Shown here piece by piece: positions 9,291 through 19,419 of a stretch of DNA of 64,000 nt. Source of the DNA: Aureimonas sp. AU12 (GTDB lineage: Bacteria > Pseudomonadota > Alphaproteobacteria > Rhizobiales > Rhizobiaceae); the NCBI RefSeq assembly GCF_001463705.1, contig NZ_BBWH01000047.1:1-64000 (forward strand). Direction: 5' to 3'. The notes under the pieces are model-generated. The model ran no database searches, was not told where the DNA came from, and was given only the letters and a program-made list of their open reading frames with translations. Positions within the stretch are counted from its first letter, which is position 1, and every line of letters starts with the position of its first letter. A program made the translations under genes and the position numbers.

Positions 9291-9701
9291 ATGGCCCGCG
9301 TCACCGTAGAAGATTGCGTCGACAAGGTCGAGAACCGCTTCGAGCTGGTGCTGCTCGCCAGCCACCGCGCTCGGCAGATCGCGCAGGGCCAGCAGATCAC
9401 CGTGGATCGCGACAACGACAAGAACCCCGTCGTGGCTCTGCGCGAGATCGCCGACGAGACGCTTTCGCCCGACGACCTGAAGGAAGACCTCATCCACTCG
9501 CTGCAGAAGCATGTCGAGGTGGACGAGCCCGAGCCGCAGGCCCCCGCGTCCGGCACGCTCTCCGATGCGCCGGCGCCCGGTTCGGTGATCGTGGCCTCCG
9601 AGGACGGCGACGACAACATCGCCTTCGACCGCATGTCGGAAGACGAGCTGCTCTCGGGCATCGAGGGCCTGATCCCGCCGGAGAAGAACGACGATTTCTG
9701 A
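9291..9701 (+). CDS. rpoZ: RNA polymerase omega subunit
   Basis: The small subunit that assists assembly of the beta-prime subunit. It has 136 residues, with the conserved [20 protein letters not shown] start and the AxxRARQI helix ([11 protein letters not shown]). An acidic C-terminal extension of about 60 residues is usual in Hyphomicrobiales. GAGGAGACAGGC precedes the ATG. It lies immediately upstream of rsh, an arrangement widespread in proteobacteria, with an intrinsic terminator between the two. Confidence 0.97.
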   Translation: MARVTVEDCVDKVENRFELVLLASHRARQIAQGQQITVDRDNDKNPVVALREIADETLSPDDLKEDLIHSLQKHVEVDEPEPQAPASGTLSDAPAPGSVIVASEDGDDNIAFDRMSEDELLSGIEGLIPPEKNDDF

Positions 9702-9753
9702 CCGATCGGGTCGTTTAGACCCTTTCTCGTCTGCCGCATCGCAACCTATATTG

Positions 9754-9788
9754 AAGGGGCGTCCCGCCGAGCCGGGGCGCCCCTTTTC
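9754..9788 (+). terminator. Terminator between rpoZ and rsh
   Basis: A 12-bp stem (9754-9765 with 9774-9785; the core GGGGCG/CGCCCC is perfect) has an 8-base loop and ends in TTTTC. It sits 52 bases past the rpoZ stop, so rsh may have its own promoter or depend on read-through. Confidence 0.8.
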
Positions 9789-9827
9789 ACATGTCCGATC
9801 CCGGCACCCTGGAGAGCATGACAGGCC

Positions 9828-12029
9828 ATGATGCGGCAGTATGAACTCGTCGAGCGCGTGGCGGCCTACAAGCCGAACCTCGATGAAGCGCTGCTCAATC
9901 GCGCCTATGTCTATGCCATGCAGAAGCATGGCTCGCAGAAGCGGGTGAACGGCGATCCCTACTTCTCGCATCCGCTCGAAGTCGCGGCCATCCTGACGAA
10001 CCTGCATCTCGACGAGGCGACGATCGCCGTCGCGCTGCTGCACGACACGATCGAGGACACCGACGCCACCCGCAAGGAGATCGATCAGGTCTTCGGCCAC
10101 AAGATCGGCACGCTCGTCGAGGGCCTGACGAAGCTGAAGCGCCTCGACCTCGTATCGAAGAAGGCCGAGCAGGCCGAGAACCTGCGCAAGCTGCTGCTCG
10201 CCATCGCCGACGATATCCGCGTGCTTCTCGTCAAGCTTGCCGACCGCCTCCACAACATGCGCACGCTTCATCACATGAAGCCCGAGAAGCGCTCGCGCAT
10301 CGCGCAGGAGACGATGGACATCTATGCCCCGCTCGCCGGGCGCATGGGCATGCAGGACATGCGCGAGGAACTCGAGAACCTCGCCTTCAAGCACATCAAC
10401 CCGGAGGCGCACGAGACCGTCACCGCGCGCCTCGCCGAACTCCTCGAAAAGCACGCCGACACGATCGCCAAGATCGAGGAGACGCTGGCCGAGCGGCTGA
10501 AGGAACAGGGCATCGTCGCCGTCGTCTCCGGCCGCCAGAAGAAGCCCTATTCGGTGTTCTCGAAGATGCAGCGCAAGGCGCTGTCGCTGGAACAGCTCTC
10601 CGACATCTTCGGCTTCCGCGTCATCGTCGACGACGAGGAGGATTGCTACCGCACGCTCGGCATCGTCCACCGCACCTGGCCGCTCGTGCCCGGCCGGTTC
10701 AAGGATTACATCTCGATCCCCAAGCAGAACGACTACCGCTCGATCCACACCACGATCGTCGGTCCCTCGCGCCAGCGCGTCGAGCTGCAGATCCGAACCC
10801 ATGCGATGCATCACATCGCCGAATACGGCATCGCCGCGCACGAACTCTACAAGGACGGCGAGCACGCGCTCTCCACCGAAAGCTCGGCCTATGCCTGGCT
10901 GCGCCGCACCATCGAGATGCTGGCCGAGGGCGATCAGCCCGAGGAGTTCCTCGAGAACACCAAGCTGGAGCTTTTCCAGGACCAGGTCTTCTGCTTCACG
11001 CCGAAGGGCCGGTTGATCGCCATGCCGCGCGGCGCGACGCCGATCGACTTCGCCTATGCCGTCCACACCGATGTCGGCGACACCTGCGTCGGCTGCAAGA
11101 TCGACGGGCGGATCATGCCGGTGGTCACAGAGCTGACGAACGGCGACGAGGTCGAGATCATCCGCTCGAAGGCCGCGACGCCCCCGCCGGCCTGGGAGGG
11201 CGTCGTCGTCACCGGCAAGGCACGCTCGGCCATTCGCCGCGCCGCGCGCCTCGCCATCCGCAAGCAATATTGCGGGCTCGGCCAGCAGATCCTGGAGCGC
11301 ACCTTCACCCGCGCCGGCAAGACCTTCGCTCGCGAGGGACTGAAGCCCTACCTCTCGAAGGTCGGCTTCCGCGACGTCGAGGACGCGCTGGCGGCCGTGG
11401 GGCGCGGCGAGCTGCCGTCGTCCGACGTGTTCCGCGCCGTGCATCCCGACTACCAGGATACGCGAGCCTCCAAGCCGACGATGAAGCCGGAGGAAGAGGG
11501 CTGGTTCAACCTGCGCACCGCAGCCGGGCTGATCTTCAAGATGCCGGGCCTCGGCAAGCTGCGCGGCGGCGAAGCGCCGACGCCGATCCCCATTCGCGGC
11601 GCGGGCGACGACACCGCCGTCCAGTTCGGGCCGGACGGCGCGGTGCCGGGAGACCGGATCGTCGGTATCCTCGAGCCGGGCAAGGGCATCACCATCTACC
11701 CGATCCAGTCGCCGGCGCTCACCGCCTTCGACGACGAGCCGGACCGCTGGATCGACGTGCGATGGGATCTCGACGCCGAGCTGACGACGCGCTTTCCGGC
11801 GCGAATCCGCATCTCCGCCCTCAACGAGCCCGGCACGCTCGCCGAGATCGCCGAGACGATCGCGCTCAACGACGCCAATATCCACAACCTTTCGATGGTC
11901 GCCACCGCCCCGGACGTCACGGTGATGATGGTGGATCTGGAGGTCTGGGATCTCCAGCACCTCACGCGCACCCTCAATCAGTTGCGCGGCAAGGCTTGCG
12001 TCACCGACGTCGTTCGTGTGAACGGCTGA
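9828..12029 (+). CDS. rsh: Bifunctional (p)ppGpp synthetase/hydrolase
   Basis: Makes and degrades the stringent-response alarmone (p)ppGpp. It has 733 residues in the usual RelA/SpoT order. An HD hydrolase domain comes first (HPLEVAAIL and LLHDTIEDT near residues 48-78), then a synthetase domain (about 240-350, including [18 protein letters not shown]). A TGS domain (about 390-450, [21 protein letters not shown]) and a C-terminal ACT domain (about 660-733) follow. Both catalytic halves look intact, as expected for the single long Rsh of alphaproteobacteria. It is preceded by rpoZ and followed after 38 bases by pyrE. Confidence 0.97.
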   Translation: MMRQYELVERVAAYKPNLDEALLNRAYVYAMQKHGSQKRVNGDPYFSHPLEVAAILTNLHLDEATIAVALLHDTIEDTDATRKEIDQVFGHKIGTLVEGLTKLKRLDLVSKKAEQAENLRKLLLAIADDIRVLLVKLADRLHNMRTLHHMKPEKRSRIAQETMDIYAPLAGRMGMQDMREELENLAFKHINPEAHETVTARLAELLEKHADTIAKIEETLAERLKEQGIVAVVSGRQKKPYSVFSKMQRKALSLEQLSDIFGFRVIVDDEEDCYRTLGIVHRTWPLVPGRFKDYISIPKQNDYRSIHTTIVGPSRQRVELQIRTHAMHHIAEYGIAAHELYKDGEHALSTESSAYAWLRRTIEMLAEGDQPEEFLENTKLELFQDQVFCFTPKGRLIAMPRGATPIDFAYAVHTDVGDTCVGCKIDGRIMPVVTELTNGDEVEIIRSKAATPPPAWEGVVVTGKARSAIRRAARLAIRKQYCGLGQQILERTFTRAGKTFAREGLKPYLSKVGFRDVEDALAAVGRGELPSSDVFRAVHPDYQDTRASKPTMKPEEEGWFNLRTAAGLIFKMPGLGKLRGGEAPTPIPIRGAGDDTAVQFGPDGAVPGDRIVGILEPGKGITIYPIQSPALTAFDDEPDRWIDVRWDLDAELTTRFPARIRISALNEPGTLAEIAETIALNDANIHNLSMVATAPDVTVMMVDLEVWDLQHLTRTLNQLRGKACVTDVVRVNG

Positions 12030-12067
12030 GCCCCGAAGCCCACCCTTGCGCGAAAGGCCGCCGGGAC

Positions 12068-12646
12068 ATGAACACGGACGACGTCATCGAGATCTTCCGC
12101 AAGGCCGGGGCCTATCTCGAGGGGCACTTCATCCTGACCTCCGGCCTGCGCAGCCCGATCTTCCTGCAGAAGGCCCGCGTCTTCATGCATCCGGGTTATA
12201 CCGAGGAACTCTGCAAGGCGCTGGCCGAGCGCCTTCGCGCCGCGGTGGACGGACCGATCGACTACATCGTCGGCCCCGCGGTCGGTGGCCTGATCCCGGC
12301 CTACGAGACCTCGCGCCATCTCGGCGCCCCGTCGATCTATGTCGAGCGCGAGAACGGCGTCTTTCGCCTGCGCCGCTTCGAGATACCCAAGGGTGCCCGC
12401 GTCGTCATCGTCGAGGACATCGTGACCACCGGCCTGTCGATCCGCGAGACGATCGTCTGTTTGAAGGAGCTGGGGGCCGAGGTCGTCGCCGCCGGCTGCA
12501 TCGTCGATCGCTCGGCGGGCAAGGTGGATGTCGGCGTGCCGCTGGTGGCGCTCGCCTCCTACGAGGTGCCGACCTACTCGCCGGACGATCTGCCGCCCGA
12601 ACTCGCCGCAATTGCGCCCATCAAGCCCGGTAGCCGGTCGCTCTAG
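12068..12646 (+). CDS. pyrE: Orotate phosphoribosyltransferase
   Basis: Transfers phosphoribose from PRPP to orotate to make OMP in pyrimidine synthesis. At 192 residues it has the usual rhizobial length. The PRPP-binding motif [13 protein letters not shown] is clear, and the orotate loop region ([14 protein letters not shown]) is near the N-terminus. It lies 38 bases after rsh and probably shares its transcript. A dihydroorotase for the preceding pathway branch is encoded at 19420-20757. Confidence 0.97.
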   Translation: MNTDDVIEIFRKAGAYLEGHFILTSGLRSPIFLQKARVFMHPGYTEELCKALAERLRAAVDGPIDYIVGPAVGGLIPAYETSRHLGAPSIYVERENGVFRLRRFEIPKGARVVIVEDIVTTGLSIRETIVCLKELGAEVVAAGCIVDRSAGKVDVGVPLVALASYEVPTYSPDDLPPELAAIAPIKPGSRSL

Positions 12647-12779
12647 GGCACGCCGTCTACTTTTCCCGGCGATGCCCGATGAACGTTGCGGATGCATCGC
12701 CCGGTGCTCCGCGCCGCCTCTCGGCGGGTTCGTCTCGAAGTCTTGCCCACCGGCCCCGCCCAGAGGATCACGGACGCTC

Positions 12780-13376
12780 ATGCTCTTCCGGCGTCGCCAG
12801 CCCGAGACCCGCCTCCAGCGCCTGCGCGCGACGCTCTGGCCGCGCCGCTCCTGGCGCCGTTCGCTGCGTTACATGCAGAAGCGCGTCCTGCGGCTGCGGG
12901 CGACGCCGCATGCCATCGCGGCGGGTGTCGCGGCCGGTGTCTTCGCCACGTTCACGCCCTTTCTCGGCTTCCACTTCCTGCTCGCCTTCGCGCTGGCCTA
13001 TGTCATGTCCGGCAATCTCGCTGCGGCGGCGCTCGGCTGCCTCCTCGGCAACCCGCTGACCTATCCGCTGATCTGGGCCTCGACCTACGAGACCGGCCGC
13101 TACCTCACGGCGGCCGAACTCCCCGACGGGCACGCGCCCGAGGGCCTGGGGCAGGCGTTGTCGCACATGAACATCGCCGCGATCTGGAAGCCCTATCTGG
13201 AGCCGATGCTGGTCGGCTCGCTGCCGCTCGGGCTCGGCTTCGCGGCTCTCGCCTATGTCGCCGTGTTCTTCGCCGCGCGTTCGTTCCAGGCCGCCAAGCA
13301 TCGCCGCACCGAGGCGGGTCGCCAGCTTCGCAGCGAGCGCATGGCGCTCGGCTCCACCCTCAACGGTGCGCCATGA
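12780..13376 (+). CDS. DUF2062 membrane protein
   Basis: A 198-residue inner-membrane protein of the DUF2062 family, with no established biochemical role. After a basic N-terminus, [21 protein letters not shown] and [21 protein letters not shown] form the family's signature hydrophobic core, with [10 protein letters not shown] between segments. A further hydrophobic span ([20 protein letters not shown]) ends in a basic tail. AGAGGA precedes the ATG at 12780. Its stop overlaps the acpS start in ATGA, so the two are translationally coupled. Confidence 0.9.
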   Translation: MLFRRRQPETRLQRLRATLWPRRSWRRSLRYMQKRVLRLRATPHAIAAGVAAGVFATFTPFLGFHFLLAFALAYVMSGNLAAAALGCLLGNPLTYPLIWASTYETGRYLTAAELPDGHAPEGLGQALSHMNIAAIWKPYLEPMLVGSLPLGLGFAALAYVAVFFAARSFQAAKHRRTEAGRQLRSERMALGSTLNGAP

Positions 13377-13774
13377 TCGTCGGCATCGGCAGCGACCTCA
13401 TCGACATCCGCCGCATCGAGAAGACGCTCGAACGCCACGGCAGCCGCTTCACGACGCGCGTCTTCACCGATATCGAGCAGGCGAAGTCCGACCGGCGGGC
13501 GCAGCGCGCCGCCTCCTACGCCAAGCGCTTCGCGGCCAAGGAAGCCTGCGCCAAGGCGCTCGGTACCGGCCTGTCGCAAGGGGTCTTCTGGCGCGACATG
13601 GGCGTCGTCAACCTGCCCGGCGGCAAGCCCACGATGCGGCTGACCAACGGCGCGGCCGCGCGCCTCGCCGCGCTGCTGCCGGCTGGGCATCGCGGCGTCG
13701 TTCACCTGACGATCACCGACGATTTCCCGCTGGCGCAGGCCTTCGTCATCATCGAGGCGCTGCCGGAGAGTTAG
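13373..13774 (+). CDS. acpS: Holo-[acyl-carrier-protein] synthase
   Basis: Transfers the phosphopantetheine arm from CoA to acyl carrier protein, switching on fatty-acid synthesis. It has 133 residues, with the metal-binding [16 protein letters not shown] at the N-terminus and the signature [15 protein letters not shown]. It overlaps the DUF2062 gene by four bases and is followed 92 bases later by lepB. The order acpS-lepB-rnc-era-recO is a conserved alphaproteobacterial cluster, which supports the call. Confidence 0.97.
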   Translation: MIVGIGSDLIDIRRIEKTLERHGSRFTTRVFTDIEQAKSDRRAQRAASYAKRFAAKEACAKALGTGLSQGVFWRDMGVVNLPGGKPTMRLTNGAAARLAALLPAGHRGVVHLTITDDFPLAQAFVIIEALPES

Positions 13775-13866
13775 CCCCTTAAAGATTCCCTGACGATTGC
13801 CGAACCGCGCGGCAGACAGTACACAGCCGGCTGCGGCGTGCCGCGTCGGGAATGGAAGGATTTCGC

Positions 13867-14601
13867 ATGGTCGATCGGACCGTTGGCAAGAAGAAGGAAG
13901 GCTGGGGCGAGACCGTCAAGGTCGTCGTTCAGGCGCTTCTTCTGGCGCTCGTCATCCGCACCGTCCTGTTCCAGCCCTTCTCGATCCCGTCGGGCTCGAT
14001 GATGCCGACGCTGCTGATCGGCGACTATCTCTTCGTGTCGAAGTGGTCCTACGGTTTCTCGAAATACTCGCTGCCCTTCTCGCCCGACCTGTTCGAGGGC
14101 CGCATTCTCGGCTCCGATCCCGAGCGCGGCGACGTGGTGGTGTTCCGCAAGCCGAATGAGACGCAGACCGACTACATCAAGCGCCTCATCGGCCTGCCGG
14201 GCGATCGCATCCAGATGCAGGGCGGTGTGCTCTTCATCAACGGGCAGGCGGTTCCGAAGGTGGCGGACGGCAGCTTCGTCACCGAGGGCGGCGCCGAAAT
14301 CCCGCAGTTCCGCGAGACCCTGCCGAACGGCGTCACCTACGACACGCTTGACGCCGATCCCGAGTCGGTGGGCGACAACACCCGCGAGTTCGTCGTGCCG
14401 CCCGGCCACTATTTCATGATGGGCGACAATCGCGACAACTCGCTCGATAGCCGCTTCGACGTCGGCTACGTGCCGTTCGAGAACTTCGTCGGCAAGGCGC
14501 AGGTCATCTTCTTCTCCATGGAGAACGACGCCTCGCCGCTGGAAGTCTGGCAGTGGCCGTCGAGCCTGCGCCCCGGTCGCATCCTGACATGGCTCGGGTG
14601 A
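13867..14601 (+). CDS. lepB: Signal peptidase I
   Basis: Cleaves signal peptides of exported proteins at the periplasmic face. It has 244 residues: one N-terminal membrane anchor (VVVQALLLALVIRTVLF), the catalytic Ser in PSGSMMPTL, the general-base Lys in DYIKRLIGLPGD, and the box-E motif GDNRDNSLDSR. The ATG at 13867 follows GGAAGGA; an ATG 15 bases upstream is possible. The last 13 bases overlap rnc. Confidence 0.96.
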   Translation: MVDRTVGKKKEGWGETVKVVVQALLLALVIRTVLFQPFSIPSGSMMPTLLIGDYLFVSKWSYGFSKYSLPFSPDLFEGRILGSDPERGDVVVFRKPNETQTDYIKRLIGLPGDRIQMQGGVLFINGQAVPKVADGSFVTEGGAEIPQFRETLPNGVTYDTLDADPESVGDNTREFVVPPGHYFMMGDNRDNSLDSRFDVGYVPFENFVGKAQVIFFSMENDASPLEVWQWPSSLRPGRILTWLG

Positions 14602-15305
14602 GGGGATCGGGCGCAGCGCTCGATCGTCTCGAAGCCCGAATCGGCATCCGCTTCGCCGACCGCTCGCGGCTCGAACGCGCGATGACACATTCGAGCCTCA
14701 AGAATTCCGGCTCGAAATCCTCTTACGAGCGGCTCGAGTTCCTCGGCGACCGGGTGCTCGGGCTCGCCATCGCGCAGAAGCTCTTCGAGCTCTACCCGAC
14801 CGCCGACGAGGGCGACCTGTCGCTGCGGCTGAATTCGCTCGTCAGCGCTGAGGCCTGCGCCGAGATTGCCGACGAGATCGGCCTCACCGAATTCATCCGC
14901 CACGGCGCCGACCTGCAGCGCTCGGTGGCGGGGCGCAACCGCAACATCCGCGCTGACGTCGTGGAAGCGCTGATCGCCGCCATCTATCTCGATCACGGAT
15001 TCGAGCCCGCCCGCGCCTTCATCCTGAAGCACTGGGGTGCCCGGCTCGATGGCGCCGTCCATGCCCGGCGCGATCCCAAGACCGAGCTGCAGGAATGGTC
15101 GCACAAGCGCACCGGAATGCCGCCCGTCTACGAACTGGTGGAGCGCTCCGGCCCGGACCACGAGCCGGTCTTCACCGTGCGCGCCACCGTGCGCGAGGTG
15201 GAGCCCGCGACCGGGCGAGGACGCTCCAAGCGCATCGCCGAGCAGGATGCCGCGGAGACGATCCTTCTGCGCGAAGGCGTGTGGGACGGCGTGCCCACCG
15301 GTTGA
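14589..15305 (+). CDS. rnc: Ribonuclease III
   Basis: Cuts double-stranded RNA in rRNA maturation and mRNA turnover. The 238-residue protein has the catalytic signature YERLEFLGDRVLGLAIA and the second acidic site DVVEALIAAIYLD. A C-terminal double-stranded-RNA-binding domain lies at about 160-235 (DPKTELQEWSHKRTG, then GRSKRIAEQDAAE). The start overlaps the end of lepB, so translation is probably coupled; a start 36 bases earlier is open but less likely. Confidence 0.96.
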   Translation: MARVRGSGAALDRLEARIGIRFADRSRLERAMTHSSLKNSGSKSSYERLEFLGDRVLGLAIAQKLFELYPTADEGDLSLRLNSLVSAEACAEIADEIGLTEFIRHGADLQRSVAGRNRNIRADVVEALIAAIYLDHGFEPARAFILKHWGARLDGAVHARRDPKTELQEWSHKRTGMPPVYELVERSGPDHEPVFTVRATVREVEPATGRGRSKRIAEQDAAETILLREGVWDGVPTG

Positions 15306-15444
15306 GCCTGGACGCCGGCCGATACGCCCCCCGCGCAAACCATTGGCCTTCGCAAACCATTCGCCTTCTTTGGGGTTTGGCCGCATAATCCGATTTTCCC
15401 CATCATCGTCCGGCGCTCCCGCCGGCGCCCGAGCGAGACCCGAT

Positions 15445-16398
15445 TTGACCGACGACACCACCATCGACACCGGACCCGAGACCGCGACCGAGACCCCCGA
15501 ACTCGCCCCCACGCGCTCGGGCTTCGTGGCGATGCTCGGCGCGCCCAACGCCGGCAAGTCGACGCTCGTCAACCAGCTCGTCGGCACCAAGGTCTCGATC
15601 GTCACCCATAAGGTCCAGACGACGCGCGCGCTCGTGCGCGGCATCGCCATCAAGGACCGCACGCAGATCGTCTTCGTCGACACGCCCGGCGTCTTCAACC
15701 CCAAGCGCCGGCTCGACCGCGCCATGGTCAAGACCGCCTGGGGCGGCGCCAAGGATGCCGACATCATCCTGCCCATCGTCGATGCCGACCGCGGCATCAA
15801 CGACGAGGTGCTGGCGATCATGGAGCGCTTGAAGGACGTCAAGCATCCTAAGGTGCTGCTTCTCAACAAGGTCGACCAGATGCGGCGCGACCGCCTCCTG
15901 GCGATGACGCAGGAGATCTCGACGAAGGGCGACTTCGAGCGGATCTTCATGATCTCGGCGCTGAAGGGCTCGGGCTGCGACGACCTGATGGCCTTCCTCG
16001 CCCAGCGCCTGCCGGAAGGGCCCTGGTACTATCCGGAGGACCAGATCTCCGACCTGCCGCTGCGCCAGCTCGCGGCCGAGATCACCCGCGAGAAGCTGTT
16101 CCTGCGCCTCCACCAGGAGATCCCCTACGCCTCGACGGTCGAGACCGAGCGCTGGGAAAACCGGCCGGACGGCTCCGTGCGCATCGAGCAGACCATCTAT
16201 GTCGAGCGCGACTCGCAGAAGGCCATCGTGCTCGGCCACAAGGGCGAGACGGTGAAGGCAATCGGGCAGGCCGCGCGCAAGGAGATCACCGAAGCCGCCG
16301 AGCAGACCGTGCATCTCTTCCTCTTCGTGAAGGTGCGCGAGAACTGGGGCAACGACCCCGAGCGCTACCGCGAGATGGGCCTCGACTTCACGGCCTGA
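15445..16398 (+). CDS. era: GTPase Era
   Basis: Binds the 3' end of 16S rRNA and helps assemble the 30S subunit. The 317-residue protein has the G motifs GAPNAGKST (G1), DTPG (G3) and NKVD (G4), and a C-terminal KH domain containing GHKGETVKAIG. No ATG exists between the upstream stop region and G1, so the TTG at 15445 is the likely start. It gives a Thr/Glu-rich 28-residue N-terminal extension, as is common in rhizobial Era. The gap to rnc is 139 bases. Confidence 0.95.
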   Translation: MTDDTTIDTGPETATETPELAPTRSGFVAMLGAPNAGKSTLVNQLVGTKVSIVTHKVQTTRALVRGIAIKDRTQIVFVDTPGVFNPKRRLDRAMVKTAWGGAKDADIILPIVDADRGINDEVLAIMERLKDVKHPKVLLLNKVDQMRRDRLLAMTQEISTKGDFERIFMISALKGSGCDDLMAFLAQRLPEGPWYYPEDQISDLPLRQLAAEITREKLFLRLHQEIPYASTVETERWENRPDGSVRIEQTIYVERDSQKAIVLGHKGETVKAIGQAARKEITEAAEQTVHLFLFVKVRENWGNDPERYREMGLDFTA

Positions 16399-16484
16399 TC
16401 GCTCGCGACACGACGTTCGGCCACGGGCATCGAGAGCCGTGCCGCCCTATCTGTTGAAAACCGGCGGCGGCATGGCGAGACGAT

Positions 16485-17213
16485 ATGGAATGGCGGGAAG
16501 AGGGCATCGTCCTCGGCGTGAGGCGCCAGGGCGAGACGAGCGCGGTGGTGGAGATCATGACGCGCGAGCGCGGTCGCCATCTCGGCCTCGTGCGCGGCGG
16601 ACGCTCGCGCAAGCTCCAGCCGGTGCTGCAGCCCGGCAATCAGGTCGAGGCCAACTGGCGTGCGCGGCTCGACGAGCACTTAGGCTTCATGACGGTCGAG
16701 CCGCTGGAACTGCGCGCCGCCCGATTGATGGAATCGGCCATCGGCCTGCACGGCATCCAGCTTCTCGCCGCCCATATCCGCCTGCTTCCCGAGCGCGATG
16801 CCCATCCCCGCCTCTACGACGCCATCCAGACCATCGTTGACCATCTCGCCGATCCGATCGCGGCCGGCGTGATGATCCTGCGCTTCGAGGTGGCGCTGCT
16901 GGAGGAACTCGGCTTCGGGCTCGATCTGGAGACTTGCGCGGCGACCGGCACGCGCGACGACCTCGTCTACGTCTCCCCGAAATCAGGCCGCGCCGTCAGC
17001 CGCGCGGCCGGCGAGCCGTGGAAGGACCGGCTCCTGCCCCTGCCGGGCTTCCTCTCGCAGGACGCCACGCGCCCCGACGCCGCCCATCTCGAAGCGGGCT
17101 TCCGCATGACCGGCTTCTTCCTCGCCCGCCACGTCTGGGAACCCCGCGCCATCGAGGCCCCGGCCTCGCGCAGCGGCGCGCTGGGGATCATCGCGCGGTC
17201 GGTGCGGGAGTGA
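16485..17213 (+). CDS. recO: DNA repair protein RecO
   Basis: Helps load RecA at gaps in the RecF pathway. It has 242 residues with an N-terminal OB-fold ([20 protein letters not shown]) and a helical C-terminal domain ([19 protein letters not shown]). The zinc-finger cysteines of many RecO proteins are largely missing; one Cys remains in ETCAATG, as is usual in this order. It is the last gene of the acpS-recO cluster and converges on the phosphatase gene. Confidence 0.94.
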   Translation: MEWREEGIVLGVRRQGETSAVVEIMTRERGRHLGLVRGGRSRKLQPVLQPGNQVEANWRARLDEHLGFMTVEPLELRAARLMESAIGLHGIQLLAAHIRLLPERDAHPRLYDAIQTIVDHLADPIAAGVMILRFEVALLEELGFGLDLETCAATGTRDDLVYVSPKSGRAVSRAAGEPWKDRLLPLPGFLSQDATRPDAAHLEAGFRMTGFFLARHVWEPRAIEAPASRSGALGIIARSVRE

Positions 17214-17283
17214 CTGTGGAGGAGTAGGGCGTTTTGGCGATCCGACGCCTGCCCGCCGTCATTTCACCCAACCCGGCCAGCCC

Positions 17284-17799
17284 TCACAGCGTCAATGGCA
17301 GCACGAAGGGCGTGCCCGAAAACGCATCGGCGCCGCGGCCGATCGAGCGGATGGCGACGACCATGCGTCCGCCGCGTCCGAGCTTTTCGTCGGCCAGTTC
17401 CACGAGGAGTGCGTTCGGCGTCGCGGAAGGCGCGCGGCGGCGGAGCTCTTCGGCCAGTGCCTGTTCGTCCAGATCGGGATTGATGGCGATGGCGAGGATG
17501 TAGGCGGCGGCGGTGGAGCGGCTGATCCCGGCCCAGCAATGGACGGCGAGCGGCGCCGCGCGGTCCCAGCGGTGGCCGAATTCCAGCAGGCGGTCGAGGT
17601 GCACGAGGCCGGGATGGGTCAGGCCCTCCACCGGCACGGTGATGTCGTTCATGCCGAGGAAGAGGTGGCGATCGGGGGCGATCGAGGCCGGACGCTCAAC
17701 GAGCGTGTCGGCGTTGATCAGCGTCACGACGCCCGCCGCCCCGTGTTCGAGGACGGTGGCGGGCATGTCGGCAAGGGACGAGACGACGATGTAGCTCAT
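17284..17799 (-). CDS. Tyrosine/dual-specificity phosphatase-like protein
   Basis: A 171-residue protein with the Cx5R phosphatase loop in VHCWAGISRSTAAA and a plausible general-acid region (NDITVPVEG) upstream. It is likely to hydrolyse a phosphotyrosine or small phospho-substrate; the substrate is unknown. Its start overlaps the end of the HD hydrolase gene by four bases (ATGA), and that gene in turn overlaps ygfZ, so the three form one tightly coupled minus-strand operon. Confidence 0.88.
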   Translation of the reverse strand: MSYIVVSSLADMPATVLEHGAAGVVTLINADTLVERPASIAPDRHLFLGMNDITVPVEGLTHPGLVHLDRLLEFGHRWDRAAPLAVHCWAGISRSTAAAYILAIAINPDLDEQALAEELRRRAPSATPNALLVELADEKLGRGGRMVVAIRSIGRGADAFSGTPFVLPLTL

Positions 17800-18455
17800 G
17801 GCTGCGGCTTTCCGGGCGCGGGATGGGACGGGTGGACGAGGCGGTCGAGCGCGTGGAAGCGATCGAGATAGGCGGCGCCGACGCTGGATGCCGGCTGCGG
17901 CGCGAAGCGGCTGTCGTCGACGGCCGTGGTGCCCGGCTTGCCGAAGAGGCTGGCGGCTTCGGCAGCGGTGAACCCGGCGAGGAGCTTGGCCTCGAAATAG
18001 GCGGAGACGCGGTCGGCGGACTTGATCAGCTTGGCGACCGCCGCCGGCAACTCGGCAGGCAGGCCGAATCGGCTGTGGATCGCGCTTTGAAGGCGCTTCT
18101 CGATGCTCTTGTAGTCGCCGCCGAGAACGCTCTTGAACGGCGAGATCATGTCGCCGATCACGTATTCCGGCCCGTCATGCAGCAGCGCGGCGAGGCGCCA
18201 GCGCGGATCGGGTTCGCTCGCGGCGACGATCTCCTCGACGATCAGCGAATGCTGCGCGACGGAGAAGGCATGGTCGCCGAGCGTCTGCCCGTTCCAGCGC
18301 GCGACGCGCGCAAGGCCATGCGCGATGTCGGCGATCTCGACGTCGAAGGGCGAGGGATCGAGAAGATCGAGCCTGCGGCCCGACAGCATGCGCTGCCAGA
18401 CGCGGGGGCTCTTGGCCGCGCGAGAGACGGAGGAGGGGGCGGCGGCTCGGCTCAT
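17796..18455 (-). CDS. HD-domain phosphohydrolase (YfbR-like)
   Basis: A 219-residue HD-superfamily protein similar in plan to 5'-nucleotidase YfbR. The metal-binding His-Asp pair is in LAALLHDGPEYVIGD; an upstream His lies in VAQHSLIVEEI and a downstream Asp in IKSADRVSAYFEA. It probably removes phosphate from nucleoside monophosphates. It overlaps ygfZ upstream and the phosphatase downstream by four bases each. Confidence 0.87.
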   Translation of the reverse strand: MSRAAAPSSVSRAAKSPRVWQRMLSGRRLDLLDPSPFDVEIADIAHGLARVARWNGQTLGDHAFSVAQHSLIVEEIVAASEPDPRWRLAALLHDGPEYVIGDMISPFKSVLGGDYKSIEKRLQSAIHSRFGLPAELPAAVAKLIKSADRVSAYFEAKLLAGFTAAEAASLFGKPGTTAVDDSRFAPQPASSVGAAYLDRFHALDRLVHPSHPAPGKPQP

Positions 18456-19300
18456 GCGTCGTCCGCAGCGCCCGCTGGCACGGCTTCGGGCAGCGTGTAA
18501 CCCGCCCAGGACGGCACTTCCGCCTCGACCGCGACCCCGTCGACACTGAGGGCGAGGTCGGCACGCAGGGCGTCGGCCAGCTTGTCGATCCGAACCATCC
18601 CCATGCCGAGCGCGCCGGCGGCCGAGAGTACGGTGCCGATCGTCCGGCCGCCGGCCTCCAGATTGGCGCCGGGCGTCAGGTGGCCCTCGGCGCGCAGCAC
18701 CATCAGGCGCCGGCGTGCGGTGCCGCGATGCTGCATGCGCGAGACCACCTCCTGCCCGACATAGCAGCCTTTCCGGAAGGACACGCCGCCGTTCTGGTCG
18801 AGGAGGACATCGTGCGGAAACACGTCGGAGGCCGGAAAGTCGCGCTCCGCCTCGGCGACGGCATGAGCAAGGCGCAGCGCCTCGAAGCCGGCGACATCGT
18901 CGCCTGCGCTGTCCGCTGCCGCGCCGTAGAGCCGCCAGACCGGCACGGGAAAGCGCTTGTCGACCAGAGAGTCGTCCGGCGCCTCGGTCACGTCCCAGAC
19001 GGCGGCGACGGCTTCATCGGACGGCGTCAGCGTCACCTTGGCGCGGAGCCGATAGAGGGTCAGGCGCTTCGTCAGATCGCCGCGCGCCCCGGCGGCGACG
19101 TCGAGGCGAAGCCCTTCGGGCGTCCGGCTGACGAGGAAGTCGAAGAGGATCTTGCCCTGCGGCGTCAGCAGCGCCGCCGGGCGCACCTCGCCTGTCGCCA
19201 GCGTGTCGAGATCGGCGGTGACGAGGTTCTGCAGGAACGGTTCGGCGTCCGGGCCGGCGACGAGAAGCACGGCACGGTCGCAAAGGCGGGCGGAGGACAT
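18452..19300 (-). CDS. ygfZ: YgfZ/GcvT-type folate-binding protein
   Basis: A folate-dependent factor that supports synthesis or repair of certain iron-sulfur enzymes. The 282-residue protein carries the diagnostic motif KGCYVGQEVVSRMQHRG with its conserved Cys, and the N-terminal GcvT-like domain (LQNLVTADLDTLATGEVRPA). The start at 19300 matches the family N-terminus and follows GGAG; the open frame runs further upstream but overlaps the divergent dihydroorotase gene. First gene of the three-gene overlapping operon. Confidence 0.92.
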   Translation of the reverse strand: MSSARLCDRAVLLVAGPDAEPFLQNLVTADLDTLATGEVRPAALLTPQGKILFDFLVSRTPEGLRLDVAAGARGDLTKRLTLYRLRAKVTLTPSDEAVAAVWDVTEAPDDSLVDKRFPVPVWRLYGAAADSAGDDVAGFEALRLAHAVAEAERDFPASDVFPHDVLLDQNGGVSFRKGCYVGQEVVSRMQHRGTARRRLMVLRAEGHLTPGANLEAGGRTIGTVLSAAGALGMGMVRIDKLADALRADLALSVDGVAVEAEVPSWAGYTLPEAVPAGAADDA

Positions 19301-19419
19301 CGGCGGATCATCCCATCCGTGGCCGCTCGTCTCGAAACGGGGTTCGAAACCGTCGGCCACTCGTCTAGAAGCTGGGTCCGTATCTGCGGATTTCAGCCAC
19401 GAGAAGCAAGGACAAGGCG

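Noticed and set aside
10643-12067. A long plus-strand frame overlapping rsh and running into pyrE.
   Set aside because: It is an off-frame reading of rsh, rich in Arg/His/Pro; only its last part, from ATG 12068, is pyrE.
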